Shown: positions 51,425-59,292 of the stretch, in pieces
Position numbering within the stretch: position 1 is the stretch's first letter
How the letters are laid out: the number at the start of each line of letters is the position of its first letter
From: JADJXV01 sp046328995
GTDB lineage: Bacteria > Bacteroidota > Ignavibacteria > Kapaibacteriales > UBA961
Length of the DNA stretch: 64,000 nt
NCBI GenBank assembly: GCA_046328995.1
Contig: JAXLVN010000004.1
Span: forward strand, 186,001-250,000
Direction: 5' to 3'
The notes under the pieces: model-generated
Databases searched by the model: none
Seen by the model: the letters and a program-made list of their open reading frames with translations, nothing else
Told to the model about the DNA's origin: nothing
Translations under genes and position numbers: made by a program

Positions 51425-51610
51425 ATGGAAAAAATTAAAATTACACAGACACGCAGTATTATTAAATGTCTTGAGAAGCAAAAACGTACGATAAAAGCGT
51501 TGGGCCTCGGCAGACCGAATTATTCAGTAATACAGCCGAAGAACACCCAGATATTGGGTATGATTGCCGTCGTAAATCACCTTGTTTCCGTTGAAGATAT
51601 AACTGCATAA
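51425..51610 (+). CDS. rpmD: 50S ribosomal protein L30
   Basis: Small large-subunit protein, 61 aa, with KIKITQTRSIIKCLEKQKRTIKALGLGRPNYSVIQPKNTQILGMIAVVNHLVSVE. All the usual landmarks, including the TRSxIxxxxKQKxTxxALGL pattern, are present. Lies between rpsE and rplO as in most bacteria. Confidence 0.95.
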   Translation: MEKIKITQTRSIIKCLEKQKRTIKALGLGRPNYSVIQPKNTQILGMIAVVNHLVSVEDITA

Positions 51611-51624
51611 CATTAGGAATTACT

Positions 51625-52086
51625 ATGAAGCATATTGGAAATTTAAGCCCTGCATCAGGGTCTATCGGTAAGAAAAAGCGTATTGGACGTGGAGCAGGAT
51701 CCGGACACGGTGGTACCTCTACACGCGGCCATAAAGGTCACATGGCGACATCGGGCTACGAAAGCAAGCGTGGTTTTGAAGGTGGTCAAATGCCACTGAG
51801 CCGCCGTTTACCAAAATTTGGCTTTAGTAATCCATTCCGAGTAGAATATCAGGTGCTTAATCTTGGCACAATTCAAGAATTAGCTGCCGCAGACAAATTT
51901 CAAGGTTCGAGCGTAACGCCTGAACTCCTCTATGAAATTGGTGCAATCAGCAAAAGAAATGTGCCGCTTAAAATTCTGGCAAATGGTGAAATTACCGCAA
52001 AACTTCATATTTCAGCAGACAGTTTTTCAGAGTCAGCGAAGCGAAAAATTGAGTCTGCGGGGGGCACAGCGATAACCAATGGCTAA
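51625..52086 (+). CDS. rplO: 50S ribosomal protein L15
   Basis: Late-assembly 23S rRNA-binding protein. Seen: 153 aa with IGNLSPASGSIGKKKRIGRGAGSGHGGTSTRGHKGH, the Gly-rich N-terminal arm, GFEGGQMPLSRRLPKFGF, and KIESAGGTAITNG at the end. Its final eight bases contain the secY start (ATGGCTAA), so the two are coupled. Confidence 0.97.
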   Translation: MKHIGNLSPASGSIGKKKRIGRGAGSGHGGTSTRGHKGHMATSGYESKRGFEGGQMPLSRRLPKFGFSNPFRVEYQVLNLGTIQELAAADKFQGSSVTPELLYEIGAISKRNVPLKILANGEITAKLHISADSFSESAKRKIESAGGTAITNG

Positions 52087-53419
52087 TATAGTACAGACTT
52101 TCAAAAATATCTTCAAGATTGAAGAACTCCGCCAACGAATTCTCTTTACAATTGGGATATTGGTGGTAGTCCGTATTGGTGCGTACATCTCACTTCCAGG
52201 TGTGGATGTCGTAGCATTGCAGTCAGCAGGGCAAGGAGATAGCAATACACTATTCGGACTCTATGACTTATTTGTCGGCGGTGCATTATCCAATGCTGCG
52301 ATATTTGCATTGGGTATTATGCCCTATATATCTGCTTCTATTGTTCTTCAGCTCGCAGCAATTGTGATGCCGCAGATACAAAAGATGCAACGTGAAGGCG
52401 AGGATGGTCGAAGGAAGATTAATCAATACACTCGTTATCTGACAGTTTTAATAGCGGCCCTACAATCATGGGGTGTCAGTATTAAGATTGCCGGTACGGC
52501 CGGTGGTGTTGTTCCTTTTGCAGGATTCGGCTTTACGGTAACTTCTATAATTATCCTCACTTCCGGTACTATTTTCTTAATGTGGCTTGGCGAACAAATA
52601 ACCGACCGCGGATTGGGAAATGGTATTTCGTTAATTATTTTTATTGGCATTATAGCCCGATTACCGGCAGCAATTGGTCAAGAATATCAGCTTATTCAAG
52701 CGAACTCTCGACTCTGGATTGTTGATGTAATCATGGCCGGTATGCTTGTGTTTATTATTGCAGCGGTTATCTTGGCAACTCAAGGGGCGCGAAGAATTCC
52801 TGTACAGTATGCAAAACGTGTCGTTGGTAAAAAAACCTACGGAGGTACGACCCAATATATTCCACTTCGTGTTAATACGGCTGGGGTTATGCCTATCATT
52901 TTTGCACAGTCAGTATTGTTCATCCCGAATACTGTACTCAGTTTCTTTCCGGATAGTCCGGGCTTAGCATCTATAGCTCATATTTTTAGTGAGCGATCCT
53001 TCGTATATGCTTTCATGTATGGCACCGTGATTGTCTTCTTTACATACTTTTATACTGCGATTGTCTTTAACCCTAAAGAAGTAGCTGAAAATATGAAAAA
53101 GAATGGCGGATTTATTCCCGGTATTCGCCCAGGAAAGCCAACGGCTGATTATATTGAAAATATTCTTACGAAAATTACTTTACCTGGCTCTATATTTTTA
53201 GCATTAATCGCGATTTTACCAACATTTATCCAAAACGTACTGGCTGTTCCTCCGGGATTTGCTTCGTTCTTTGGTGGTACAAGTCTGCTGATTATTGTCG
53301 GTGTCGCATTAGATACGCTTCAACAAATTGAATCATATTTACTTATGCGCCATTATGATGGCTTTATGAAGAGTGGTAAGATCAAAGGTCGGGCCAATGT
53401 CGGAGCCGGTGGGTTCTAA
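52079..53419 (+). CDS. secY: protein translocase subunit SecY
   Basis: Central channel of the Sec machinery in the inner membrane. At 446 aa it has ten hydrophobic spans. Seen: the plug region after the first span (SLPGVDVVALQSAGQG), GIMPYISASIVLQL, QKMQREGEDGRRKINQYTR, the basic loop ARRIPVQYAKRVVG for SecA/ribosome binding, PLRVNTAGVMPIIFAQSV, and GGFIPGIRPGKPTADYI. Begins inside rplO. In many bacteria adk follows; here map comes directly after 17 bp. Confidence 0.97.
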   Translation: MANIVQTFKNIFKIEELRQRILFTIGILVVVRIGAYISLPGVDVVALQSAGQGDSNTLFGLYDLFVGGALSNAAIFALGIMPYISASIVLQLAAIVMPQIQKMQREGEDGRRKINQYTRYLTVLIAALQSWGVSIKIAGTAGGVVPFAGFGFTVTSIIILTSGTIFLMWLGEQITDRGLGNGISLIIFIGIIARLPAAIGQEYQLIQANSRLWIVDVIMAGMLVFIIAAVILATQGARRIPVQYAKRVVGKKTYGGTTQYIPLRVNTAGVMPIIFAQSVLFIPNTVLSFFPDSPGLASIAHIFSERSFVYAFMYGTVIVFFTYFYTAIVFNPKEVAENMKKNGGFIPGIRPGKPTADYIENILTKITLPGSIFLALIAILPTFIQNVLAVPPGFASFFGGTSLLIIVGVALDTLQQIESYLLMRHYDGFMKSGKIKGRANVGAGGF

Positions 53420-53436
53420 TTATCAGCCATACACTT

Positions 53437-54222
53437 ATGGAAGCACCCTCTATCAAGACAAGTTCATCATTAAGTGCGATTGAAGAATCATGCCGGATAG
53501 TTGTAGGGGCTCTTTGTGAAGTTCAGAAATATATTGCTCCCGGAATTACAACTTTAGAGCTAGACGCAATTGCTGAGGATTATATACGTTCGCAAAATGG
53601 TGAACCGGCTTTTAAGGGGTATGTTGTTGACGGAAAGCCATTTCCAAGTTCACTCTGTATATCTATAGATGAGGAAGTTGTTCACGGACTACCCTCAGAG
53701 CGTAAGCTGAAAGAAGGTCAAATCATATCGGTCGATTGTGGTGTTCGCAAGGCCGGATATTACGGCGACAGCGCCTCAACTTTTCCGGTAGGCGAAGTAT
53801 CTGCAGAAAAGCAGAAACTTTTACGAGTCACGTACGACTCGCTGATGGCAGGAGTAGCACAAGCTATCGTTGGAAATAAGGTGTACGATATTGCTAGAGC
53901 CGTGCAGACGATGGTTGAAAAAAATGGTTTTTCCGTGGTTCGAGAACTTGTTGGGCATGGTGTTGGACGTCATTTACATGAAGATCCTGCTATTCCAAAT
54001 TTTGTGCCACCGCTGCTTCATCGATCTCGATTCCCGAACGAGAAGCTGCGCAAAGGTCAGGCTCTTGCAATCGAACCAATGGTAAACAGTGGTAGTTATA
54101 CGGTAAGCACTGCCTCGGACGGATGGACGGTATATGCTACAGATAATCGCCCGTCGGCACATTTTGAACATACAGTAATTGTAGATAACGGTAAGCCTAT
54201 TATACTTACGCAGATGGGTTGA
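53437..54222 (+). CDS. map: methionine aminopeptidase, type I
   Basis: Removes the initiator Met from new proteins in the cytoplasm. Seen, over 261 aa: the pita-bread fold with metal ligands in order, an FPSSLCISIDEEVVHGLP segment (His in VVHG), Asp in ISVDCGVRKAGYYGDSA (Asp-x-Gly and YGDSA), His in LVGHGVGRHLHEDP, Glu in AIEPMVN and Glu in HFEHTVIV. Directly follows secY and precedes infA by a few bases, a conserved order apart from the absent adk. Confidence 0.96.
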   Translation: MEAPSIKTSSSLSAIEESCRIVVGALCEVQKYIAPGITTLELDAIAEDYIRSQNGEPAFKGYVVDGKPFPSSLCISIDEEVVHGLPSERKLKEGQIISVDCGVRKAGYYGDSASTFPVGEVSAEKQKLLRVTYDSLMAGVAQAIVGNKVYDIARAVQTMVEKNGFSVVRELVGHGVGRHLHEDPAIPNFVPPLLHRSRFPNEKLRKGQALAIEPMVNSGSYTVSTASDGWTVYATDNRPSAHFEHTVIVDNGKPIILTQMG

Positions 54223-54230
54223 TTAAAATT

Positions 54231-54449
54231 ATGGCAAAACAAGACCTGATTCGTGTAGATGGTGTAATTGATGAAACGCTTCCAAATACGCAGTTTATTG
54301 TGAAGCTTGATAACGGCCATAAAGTTCTGGCGCATATTTCCGGTAAAATGAGAATGAACTTTATCAAGATATTACAAGGCGATAAAGTAACTGTTGAATT
54401 GTCTCCGTATGACCTCTCTAAGGGTCGTATAGTATATAGATATAAATAA
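54231..54449 (+). CDS. infA: translation initiation factor IF-1
   Basis: OB-fold factor that blocks the A site during initiation. Seen: 72 aa, AKQDLIRVDGVIDETLPNTQFIVKLDNGHKVLAHISGKMRMNFIKILQGDKVTVELSPYDLSKGRIVYRYK: every standard landmark. The ATG at 54231 gives the exact family length; an in-frame ATA/ATT-type start at 54219 would overlap map and is rejected. Confidence 0.96.
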   Translation: MAKQDLIRVDGVIDETLPNTQFIVKLDNGHKVLAHISGKMRMNFIKILQGDKVTVELSPYDLSKGRIVYRYK

Positions 54450-54484
54450 GACTCATACATTATTGATTTTCGATAGACACAACT

Positions 54485-54601
54485 ATGAAAGTACAAGCAT
54501 CTGTTAAAAAGAGAAATCCTCACGACAAAATTGTTCGTCGCAAGGGTAGAGTATATATTATCAACAAGAAAAATCCACGCTTCAAACAACGTCAAGGATA
54601 A
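54485..54601 (+). CDS. rpmJ: 50S ribosomal protein L36, zinc-free type
   Basis: A 38-aa protein too short for routine gene tracks. It reads MKVQASVKKRNPHDKIVRRK at the start and VYIINKKNPRFKQRQG at the end. The Cys and His zinc ligands of classical L36 (as in KRCxxCK and VIC) are replaced by Asn, Asp and Asn (KRNPHDK and YIIN), so it cannot hold zinc. Located between infA and rpsM as usual, with 35 bp and 15 bp spacers. Confidence 0.95.
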   Translation: MKVQASVKKRNPHDKIVRRKGRVYIINKKNPRFKQRQG

Positions 54602-54616
54602 TTAAGGAGAAACATC

Positions 54617-54997
54617 GTGGCACGTATCGCTGGAATTGATTTACCAAGAAACAAACGCGGAATTATCGGATTGACCTATATCTATGGCGTAGGACCGAAT
54701 ACCTCTGCAAACATTTTAACCAAAGCAGGCATTGATTTCTCCAAACGTATCCAAACTTGGACAGACGAAGAAATCGCGCGTATTCGGTTAGTAATCGCAG
54801 AATATAAAGTCGAAGGTCAATTACGTTCGGAAATTCAGCTCAATATCAAACGACTCATGGATATTGGCTGCTACCGTGGATTGCGCCATCGTCGCGGACT
54901 TCCTGCTCGCGGGCAGCGTACAAGAACAAATTCTCGTACTCGTAAAGGTCGTAGAAAAACAGTAGCCGGCAAGAAAAAAGCCGCTTCGAAGAAATAA
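54617..54997 (+). CDS. rpsM: 30S ribosomal protein S13
   Basis: Head protein contacting the P-site tRNA and L5. Seen: 126 aa with ARIAGIDLPRNKRGIIGLTYIYGVGPNTSANIL and RLMDIGCYRGLRHRRGLPARGQRTRTNSRTRKGRRKTVAGKKK at the end. GTG start preceded by AAGGAGAAACATC, the strongest ribosome site in this stretch. Confidence 0.97.
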   Translation: MARIAGIDLPRNKRGIIGLTYIYGVGPNTSANILTKAGIDFSKRIQTWTDEEIARIRLVIAEYKVEGQLRSEIQLNIKRLMDIGCYRGLRHRRGLPARGQRTRTNSRTRKGRRKTVAGKKKAASKK

Positions 54998-55062
54998 TAC
55001 TCTCTACTGTTATTGTATTGTGGTCTATCATAACATTGTTTTCATACTAAAAAATATAATCA

Positions 55063-55449
55063 ATGGCTTCTGTTAAAAAAAGAGTAAAGAAAAAAGTTGT
55101 TGCCGATGTACATGGCAAGGCATACGTAAAAGCTACCTTCAACAATGTAATCGTTACCATTACTGATAGCTATGGTAACACGTTGAGCTGGTCATCTGCC
55201 GGTAGAAATGGGTTCCGCGGCTCAAAGAAGAATACTCCGTATGCTTCTCAGGTCTCAGCAGAACGCTCCGGAAAAGAAGCGTATGAAATGGGATTACGTA
55301 AGGTTGAAGTGATTGTAAAAGGCCCGGGCTCCGGCCGTGAAGCCGCAATTCGTGCACTTGCTCATTCAGGTCTTGAAATATTGAATATTTTGGATCAAAC
55401 ACCGCTTCCACACAATGGTTGCCGTCCTCCTAAACGCCGGAGAGTATAA
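55063..55449 (+). CDS. rpsK: 30S ribosomal protein S11
   Basis: Platform protein near the mRNA exit. Seen: 128 aa with ASVKKRVKKKVVADVHGKAYVKATFNNVIVTITD, WSSAGRNGFRGSKKNTPYASQ and GRE-type segment GPGSGREAAIRALAHSGLEILNILDQTPLPHNGCRPPKRRRV. In nearly all bacteria rpsD comes next; here a 125-bp gap and then rpoA follow. Confidence 0.97.
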   Translation: MASVKKRVKKKVVADVHGKAYVKATFNNVIVTITDSYGNTLSWSSAGRNGFRGSKKNTPYASQVSAERSGKEAYEMGLRKVEVIVKGPGSGREAAIRALAHSGLEILNILDQTPLPHNGCRPPKRRRV

Positions 55450-55574
55450 TTTCTGTGGTACACATGTACCGGAGTTTAATTCCGGTGTACTGCGAGTCCT
55501 CTCTCAAAGAGGTATAATTACTATCCGATGTTGATTGCCTCTATCCCTAAGTTTAACAAAATAGAAAGATTATT
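55450..55574. other. 125-bp gap where rpsD would be expected
   Basis: It holds an imperfect hairpin (CCGGA/TCCGG core at 55469-55485 with outer GTACAC/GTGTAC arms at 55458-55463 and 55485-55490) and a small CCTC/GAGG hairpin at 55498-55512. No trace of S4 coding sequence was seen in any frame. Confidence 0.6.
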
Positions 55575-56597
55575 ATGAGTACTACTCCAATGCAAATGCC
55601 TGAAAGGGTGCACATTGATGAGTCGTCGAGTCCTTATCATGGCAAGTTTGTCCTGCAGCCTCTTGAAGAGGGCTACGGAGTGACGGTTGGTAATGCGCTC
55701 CGTCGCGTGCTCCTCTCCTCCACTCCGGGGTGGGCTATTATCGGGATGAAAATCAGTTCTGTTCTCCATGAATTCCAAACAATTCCAGGCGTCTTAGAAG
55801 ACGTATCCGAGATTATACTCAACCTTAAAGAAGTACGTATGCGTGTGCTCGATAAAAAGCCACCCCGTATTAACTTCAGACTCAAAGGACCGGGTACCTG
55901 GACTGCTTTGGATATTGAAAATTCTAATCCGCAAATCGAAGTTATGGATCCGGATCATCATATTGCCACACTTGCTAATGATGCTGACTTCGAGGTCGAA
56001 TTGCGCGTCGGACGCGGTAAAGGATATGTACCGGCTGAAGAGCAAAACCCAACTGATTATCCGATTGGAATGATTCCGATAGATGCTATTTATACACCTA
56101 TCAAAAATGTAATTTATACCGTAGAGCCACATCGGGTCGGTCAAAAAACTGACTATGAAAAGCTCACAATCGATATTTCTACAGATGGCACGCTTACTTC
56201 ACAAGAAGCACTCCAAGATGCCGCTCAGATTCTACATGAGCACATTCTGCTCTTCATTAATTTCGATGAAATTAAACGTGAACAGCAGCAGGTTGAAGTC
56301 GTTGAGGAAGAAGCAAAAGAAGTTGAAAAGACCCGCATTCGCCGGATTCTACTCACTCCTGTTGATGAGCTCGAGCTCTCAGTCCGCGCTCACAATTGCT
56401 TGAAAGCAGCAAATATTAAAAACCTTGCAGAGCTTGTTGCACTCAACGAACAAGACCTGCTCAAATTCCGAAATTTTGGTCGTAAATCACTGACAGAGCT
56501 CTCTGAAGTAGTCCGCGATAACGGCCTCGTATTTGGAATGAATGTTGAAAAATACATCAAAGACGAACCTAAAGCAATCATCGAACCGGCCGCGTAA
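55575..56597 (+). CDS. rpoA: DNA-directed RNA polymerase subunit alpha
   Basis: Alpha subunit that nucleates RNA polymerase assembly. Seen, over 340 aa: the N-terminal dimer domain with GKFVLQPLEEGYGVTVGNALRRVLLSSTPGWAI near residues 22-54, MRVLDKKPPRINF, and the C-terminal domain from about 255, with LTPVDELELSVRAHNCLKAANIKNLAELVALNEQDLLKFRNFGRKSLTEL holding the UP-element- and activator-contacting residues. Family length is slightly exceeded by a linker of about ten acidic residues (VVEEEAKEVEK). Follows rpsK, rpsD missing. Confidence 0.97.
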   Translation: MSTTPMQMPERVHIDESSSPYHGKFVLQPLEEGYGVTVGNALRRVLLSSTPGWAIIGMKISSVLHEFQTIPGVLEDVSEIILNLKEVRMRVLDKKPPRINFRLKGPGTWTALDIENSNPQIEVMDPDHHIATLANDADFEVELRVGRGKGYVPAEEQNPTDYPIGMIPIDAIYTPIKNVIYTVEPHRVGQKTDYEKLTIDISTDGTLTSQEALQDAAQILHEHILLFINFDEIKREQQQVEVVEEEAKEVEKTRIRRILLTPVDELELSVRAHNCLKAANIKNLAELVALNEQDLLKFRNFGRKSLTELSEVVRDNGLVFGMNVEKYIKDEPKAIIEPAA

Positions 56598-56679
56598 TTT
56601 ACTGGACAGGTTCTCAATCGGTTAGATTTAATTTACAGACATCTATTTCTTCTAGTTTTTTAGGCAAAAAGAAAGTGCT

Positions 56680-57432
56680 ATGATACACAATAGAGCAGGC
56701 AGAAAACTAAAGCGTACAGCAAGTCATCGAAAAGCACTTTTGTGCAATATGGCGAGTTCGCTCTTTCAACATAAAAAAATCTCCACGACGGAAGCGAAAG
56801 CAAAAGAACTCCGTGCATTCGCCGAGCAATTAATTACTCGAGCAAAACACGCACTTCAACGCGAGCAGCAAGGTCTGCTTCCGCAAGGTCAGACAATCGA
56901 CATCCATAATCGCCGCGAAGTCTATCGCTCGATTCGTAATAAAGGCGTCGTTCAGGAGTTATTTGATACTATTGCTCCGGCAGTACTCAATCGTCCAGGT
57001 GGATATACCCGTATTGTGAAGCTTGGCACCCGCCGCGGAGATGCAGGACGTGTAGCAATCATCGAACTCGTTGATTTTGCTGCTTCCCGCGATGGTGTAA
57101 TTCGCCTCCGCCGTAAAAAAGCAGCTGCCAAACCAGCCGCTCCTGCTGCGAAGCCAACCGTTCAAGAAGCAGCACCTGCTCCGCTAGCTGTTGCAGAAGA
57201 AGCCGCTCCAATGGTCGAAGAAACTGTAGCAATAGCAGAAGAAACCATCGTCGTAGCAGAAGCTCCTGTTGCAGAAGTGGCAGAAGCAGCACCTGCTGTC
57301 GAAGAAGCACCTGCAGAAGCGGTAGCAGAAGCAGCTCCTGTAGCAGAAGCAGCTCCAGCTGAATCAGCAGCCGAAGAAGGTCCGGCAGACGCTCCTGAAA
57401 ACGAAGAACCTAAAGCAGATTCTGCTGCATAA
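56680..57432 (+). CDS. rplQ: 50S ribosomal protein L17 with long Ala/Glu/Pro tail
   Basis: L17 sits near the tunnel exit and closes the alpha operon. Seen: a normal L17 domain in residues 1-145 (MIHNRAGRKLKRTASHRKAL, KKISTTEAKAKELR, RPGGYTRIVKLGTRRGDAGRVAIIELV). It is followed by about 105 residues of low complexity that begin with a Lys/Ala stretch and continue as acidic Val-Ala-Glu-Ala-Pro repeats. Total 250 aa, about twice E. coli L17. The tail would project from the ribosome surface. A terminator stands 23 bp after the stop. Confidence 0.95.
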   Translation: MIHNRAGRKLKRTASHRKALLCNMASSLFQHKKISTTEAKAKELRAFAEQLITRAKHALQREQQGLLPQGQTIDIHNRREVYRSIRNKGVVQELFDTIAPAVLNRPGGYTRIVKLGTRRGDAGRVAIIELVDFAASRDGVIRLRRKKAAAKPAAPAAKPTVQEAAPAPLAVAEEAAPMVEETVAIAEETIVVAEAPVAEVAEAAPAVEEAPAEAVAEAAPVAEAAPAESAAEEGPADAPENEEPKADSAA

Positions 57433-57455
57433 AATCGAAGTAAATCAGATACTGT

Positions 57456-57486
57456 AAAGGCAGCTTCTTGACGAAGCTGCCTTTTA
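57456..57486 (+). terminator. intrinsic terminator closing the ribosomal supercluster
   Basis: AAAGGCAGCTTC (57456-57467) and GAAGCTGCCTTT (57473-57484) form a 12-bp perfect stem over TTGAC, followed by TTTAT. Confidence 0.85.
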
Positions 57487-57509
57487 TGCTTTTATAGCGA
57501 GAATACTCT

Positions 57510-58493
57510 ATGAACATCCTCTGTACTATTGGCGATTGTAATGGCATTGGCCTCGAAGTATTCTTCAAAGCACTGCGCGGGTTATCATCAATCGCTCACC
57601 GTGAAATCTCTGTGACCCTCTGCGGTAATTCACGCACTATCGCTGACTATGCCCTGAAGCTCGGTGAAGAAATACATATTCACCACGATAGTATTACTAT
57701 TGGCTCCTCTACCGTACCTATCCTTGAGTGTGAATCCTATGCTGCCGTTAGACTGGGAGAGTCCACCGCATCAGCAGCACGATTGGCTATAGAATCGTTG
57801 GAAAAAGGGATTACTCATACCCTATCCGGTGAATATGATGCGATCGTTACTCTCCCGATTTCAAAGGTAAATCTCAAGCAGGTCGGGTGGAACTTCCCGG
57901 GACAGACCGAAATGCTCGCCACTCGATGCCACGCCTCACACCCGATGATGATCCTCTGCTCCGATACCGTTCGTGTCGCACTTGCTACTATTCATATTCC
58001 GCTGAAAAATGTACCGGGTGAAATTAATCAACATCTTGTATATGAACGTATTACAAGCTTCCATGAATCCCTTGCCCGAGACTATGCACTCCCCAAGCCC
58101 TCGATCGCTGTGCTCGGTCTCAATCCACATGCAGGTGAACAAGGCGAAATTGGACAAGAAGAAATTGAGGCCATTCATCCGGCAATTAGCGAAGCACAAC
58201 ACTGCGGGATAAATGCCCAAGGAACATTTCCGGCTGATGGATTCTTTGCTCATGGTGAGTACAAAGCCTATGACGGTATCCTGGCCATGTATCACGATCA
58301 AGGACTCATACCTCTGAAATTACTTGCAACTGACGGAGGCGTAAATATGACTGCCGGACTCCCCATCGTACGCACCTCACCCGACCACGGAACCGCATAT
58401 AGCATTGCCGGTAAAGGAATTGCCGATGCCAAGAGCACACTGAGCGCTATTCTCCTCGCAGACCGTATTGCAAACAATCGCCGGAAACAGTAG
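57510..58493 (+). CDS. pdxA: 4-hydroxythreonine-4-phosphate dehydrogenase
   Basis: NAD-dependent enzyme of pyridoxal 5'-phosphate synthesis in the DXP-dependent route. Seen: 327 aa with ILCTIGDCNGIGLEVFFKAL at the start, LPISKVNLKQVGWNFPGQTEMLA near 112-134 (a substrate-binding stretch), metal His in HIPLKNVP, LGLNPHAGEQGEIGQEE near 204-220, and YHDQGLIPLKLLATDGGVNMTAGLPIVRTSPDHGTA near 262-297. All expected regions are present. Sits alone after the terminator; the partner pdxJ is not in the window. Confidence 0.95.
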   Translation: MNILCTIGDCNGIGLEVFFKALRGLSSIAHREISVTLCGNSRTIADYALKLGEEIHIHHDSITIGSSTVPILECESYAAVRLGESTASAARLAIESLEKGITHTLSGEYDAIVTLPISKVNLKQVGWNFPGQTEMLATRCHASHPMMILCSDTVRVALATIHIPLKNVPGEINQHLVYERITSFHESLARDYALPKPSIAVLGLNPHAGEQGEIGQEEIEAIHPAISEAQHCGINAQGTFPADGFFAHGEYKAYDGILAMYHDQGLIPLKLLATDGGVNMTAGLPIVRTSPDHGTAYSIAGKGIADAKSTLSAILLADRIANNRRKQ

Positions 58494-58501
58494 TTTTTCC
58501 T

Positions 58502-58509
58502 TATTTTTG
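58502..58509 (+). promoter_or_regulatory. TATTTTTG promoter box for the small membrane protein
   Basis: Exact octamer 39 bp upstream of the ATG at 58548, immediately after the pdxA stop. Confidence 0.5.
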
Positions 58510-58547
58510 TTCCTATAAATTGTCTTCCCATATTATTAGGACTAATC

Positions 58548-58946
58548 ATGGATATCCTCCTTAATGCTCACTCCCATACCCGGTGGCTTGTACTGACAGT
58601 CGCTGTTGTCACGATACTTCTCTACCTCTCCGGATGGCTCGGCAAACGCACCTTCTCTAAATTCGACCGCATCATGGGTGCGACCTTCGTTGGAATTCTC
58701 GACCTACAAGCGCTCATGGGTATTATTATGCTCATTATGCTAATTGTCAATGGTACGACACTCCATGCCAAACAATTCGAGCATGTCGGTACCATGCTCT
58801 GTGCCGTAGCTTTTGCTCATCTGGCCGCACGCTGGAAAAAGCTTCCCGATACGCCCCGTTTTCGTAATACTCTTTTATTCTATACGCTTGCATTACTACT
58901 TGTCTTTAACGGTATCGTGCGTCTGCGCGGCGGCCTGACGTGGTGA
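58548..58946 (+). CDS. conserved four-helix membrane protein
   Basis: A 132-aa inner-membrane protein with four hydrophobic spans (about 13-30, 45-68, 78-94 and 107-121). Seen: HSHTRWLVLTVAVVTILLYLSGWLGKR at the N terminus and a second conserved-looking His (FEHVGTMLCAVAFAHLAARW). The HSxxRW opening is shared by short proteins I recall from Bacteroidota and Ignavibacteria that are sometimes named cytochrome b-like. The paired His residues could bind heme, but I see no proof. Function unknown. Confidence 0.65.
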   Translation: MDILLNAHSHTRWLVLTVAVVTILLYLSGWLGKRTFSKFDRIMGATFVGILDLQALMGIIMLIMLIVNGTTLHAKQFEHVGTMLCAVAFAHLAARWKKLPDTPRFRNTLLFYTLALLLVFNGIVRLRGGLTW

Positions 58947-59292
58947 TGGCGGCGAAAAAAAAGGGTACCCCTTCTTCACATTCCAAGCCGTCGCCTGCGG
59001 TCACCCTTGCCGTCCAGGCGTTCTGAAGGTCAAAACCCCGAGAAGTTTTCCCGGGGTTTTCTGTTTGTAGAGCAGATTCATGCACAACGACGACCATTTC
59101 TTCTCGTTTCGGCGATACCGTTCTCTATCTAACCCAATCACTTCTGAATAGATAGATGTAATCTCCGATGAATGTGAAACATTCTCCATCTCTTCCCGTC
59201 ATTGCCGCCCGAACAAACCGAAACGTTGGATCCTATCATACCATTACCAACACAAGGGGAAATAACATGTACCATTATTCAGGATATTCTTC
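58947..59292. other. 346-bp intergenic stretch with a terminator
   Basis: It contains the intrinsic terminator at 59032-59060 and otherwise no gene-like frame, repeat or TATTTTTG box. A leader for the TonB receptor must begin within it. Confidence 0.5.
59032..59060 (+). terminator. intrinsic terminator after the four-helix membrane protein
   Basis: AAAACCCCG (59032-59040) pairs with CGGGGTTTT (59052-59060) over an 11-nt loop; CTGTTTG follows. Confidence 0.75.
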
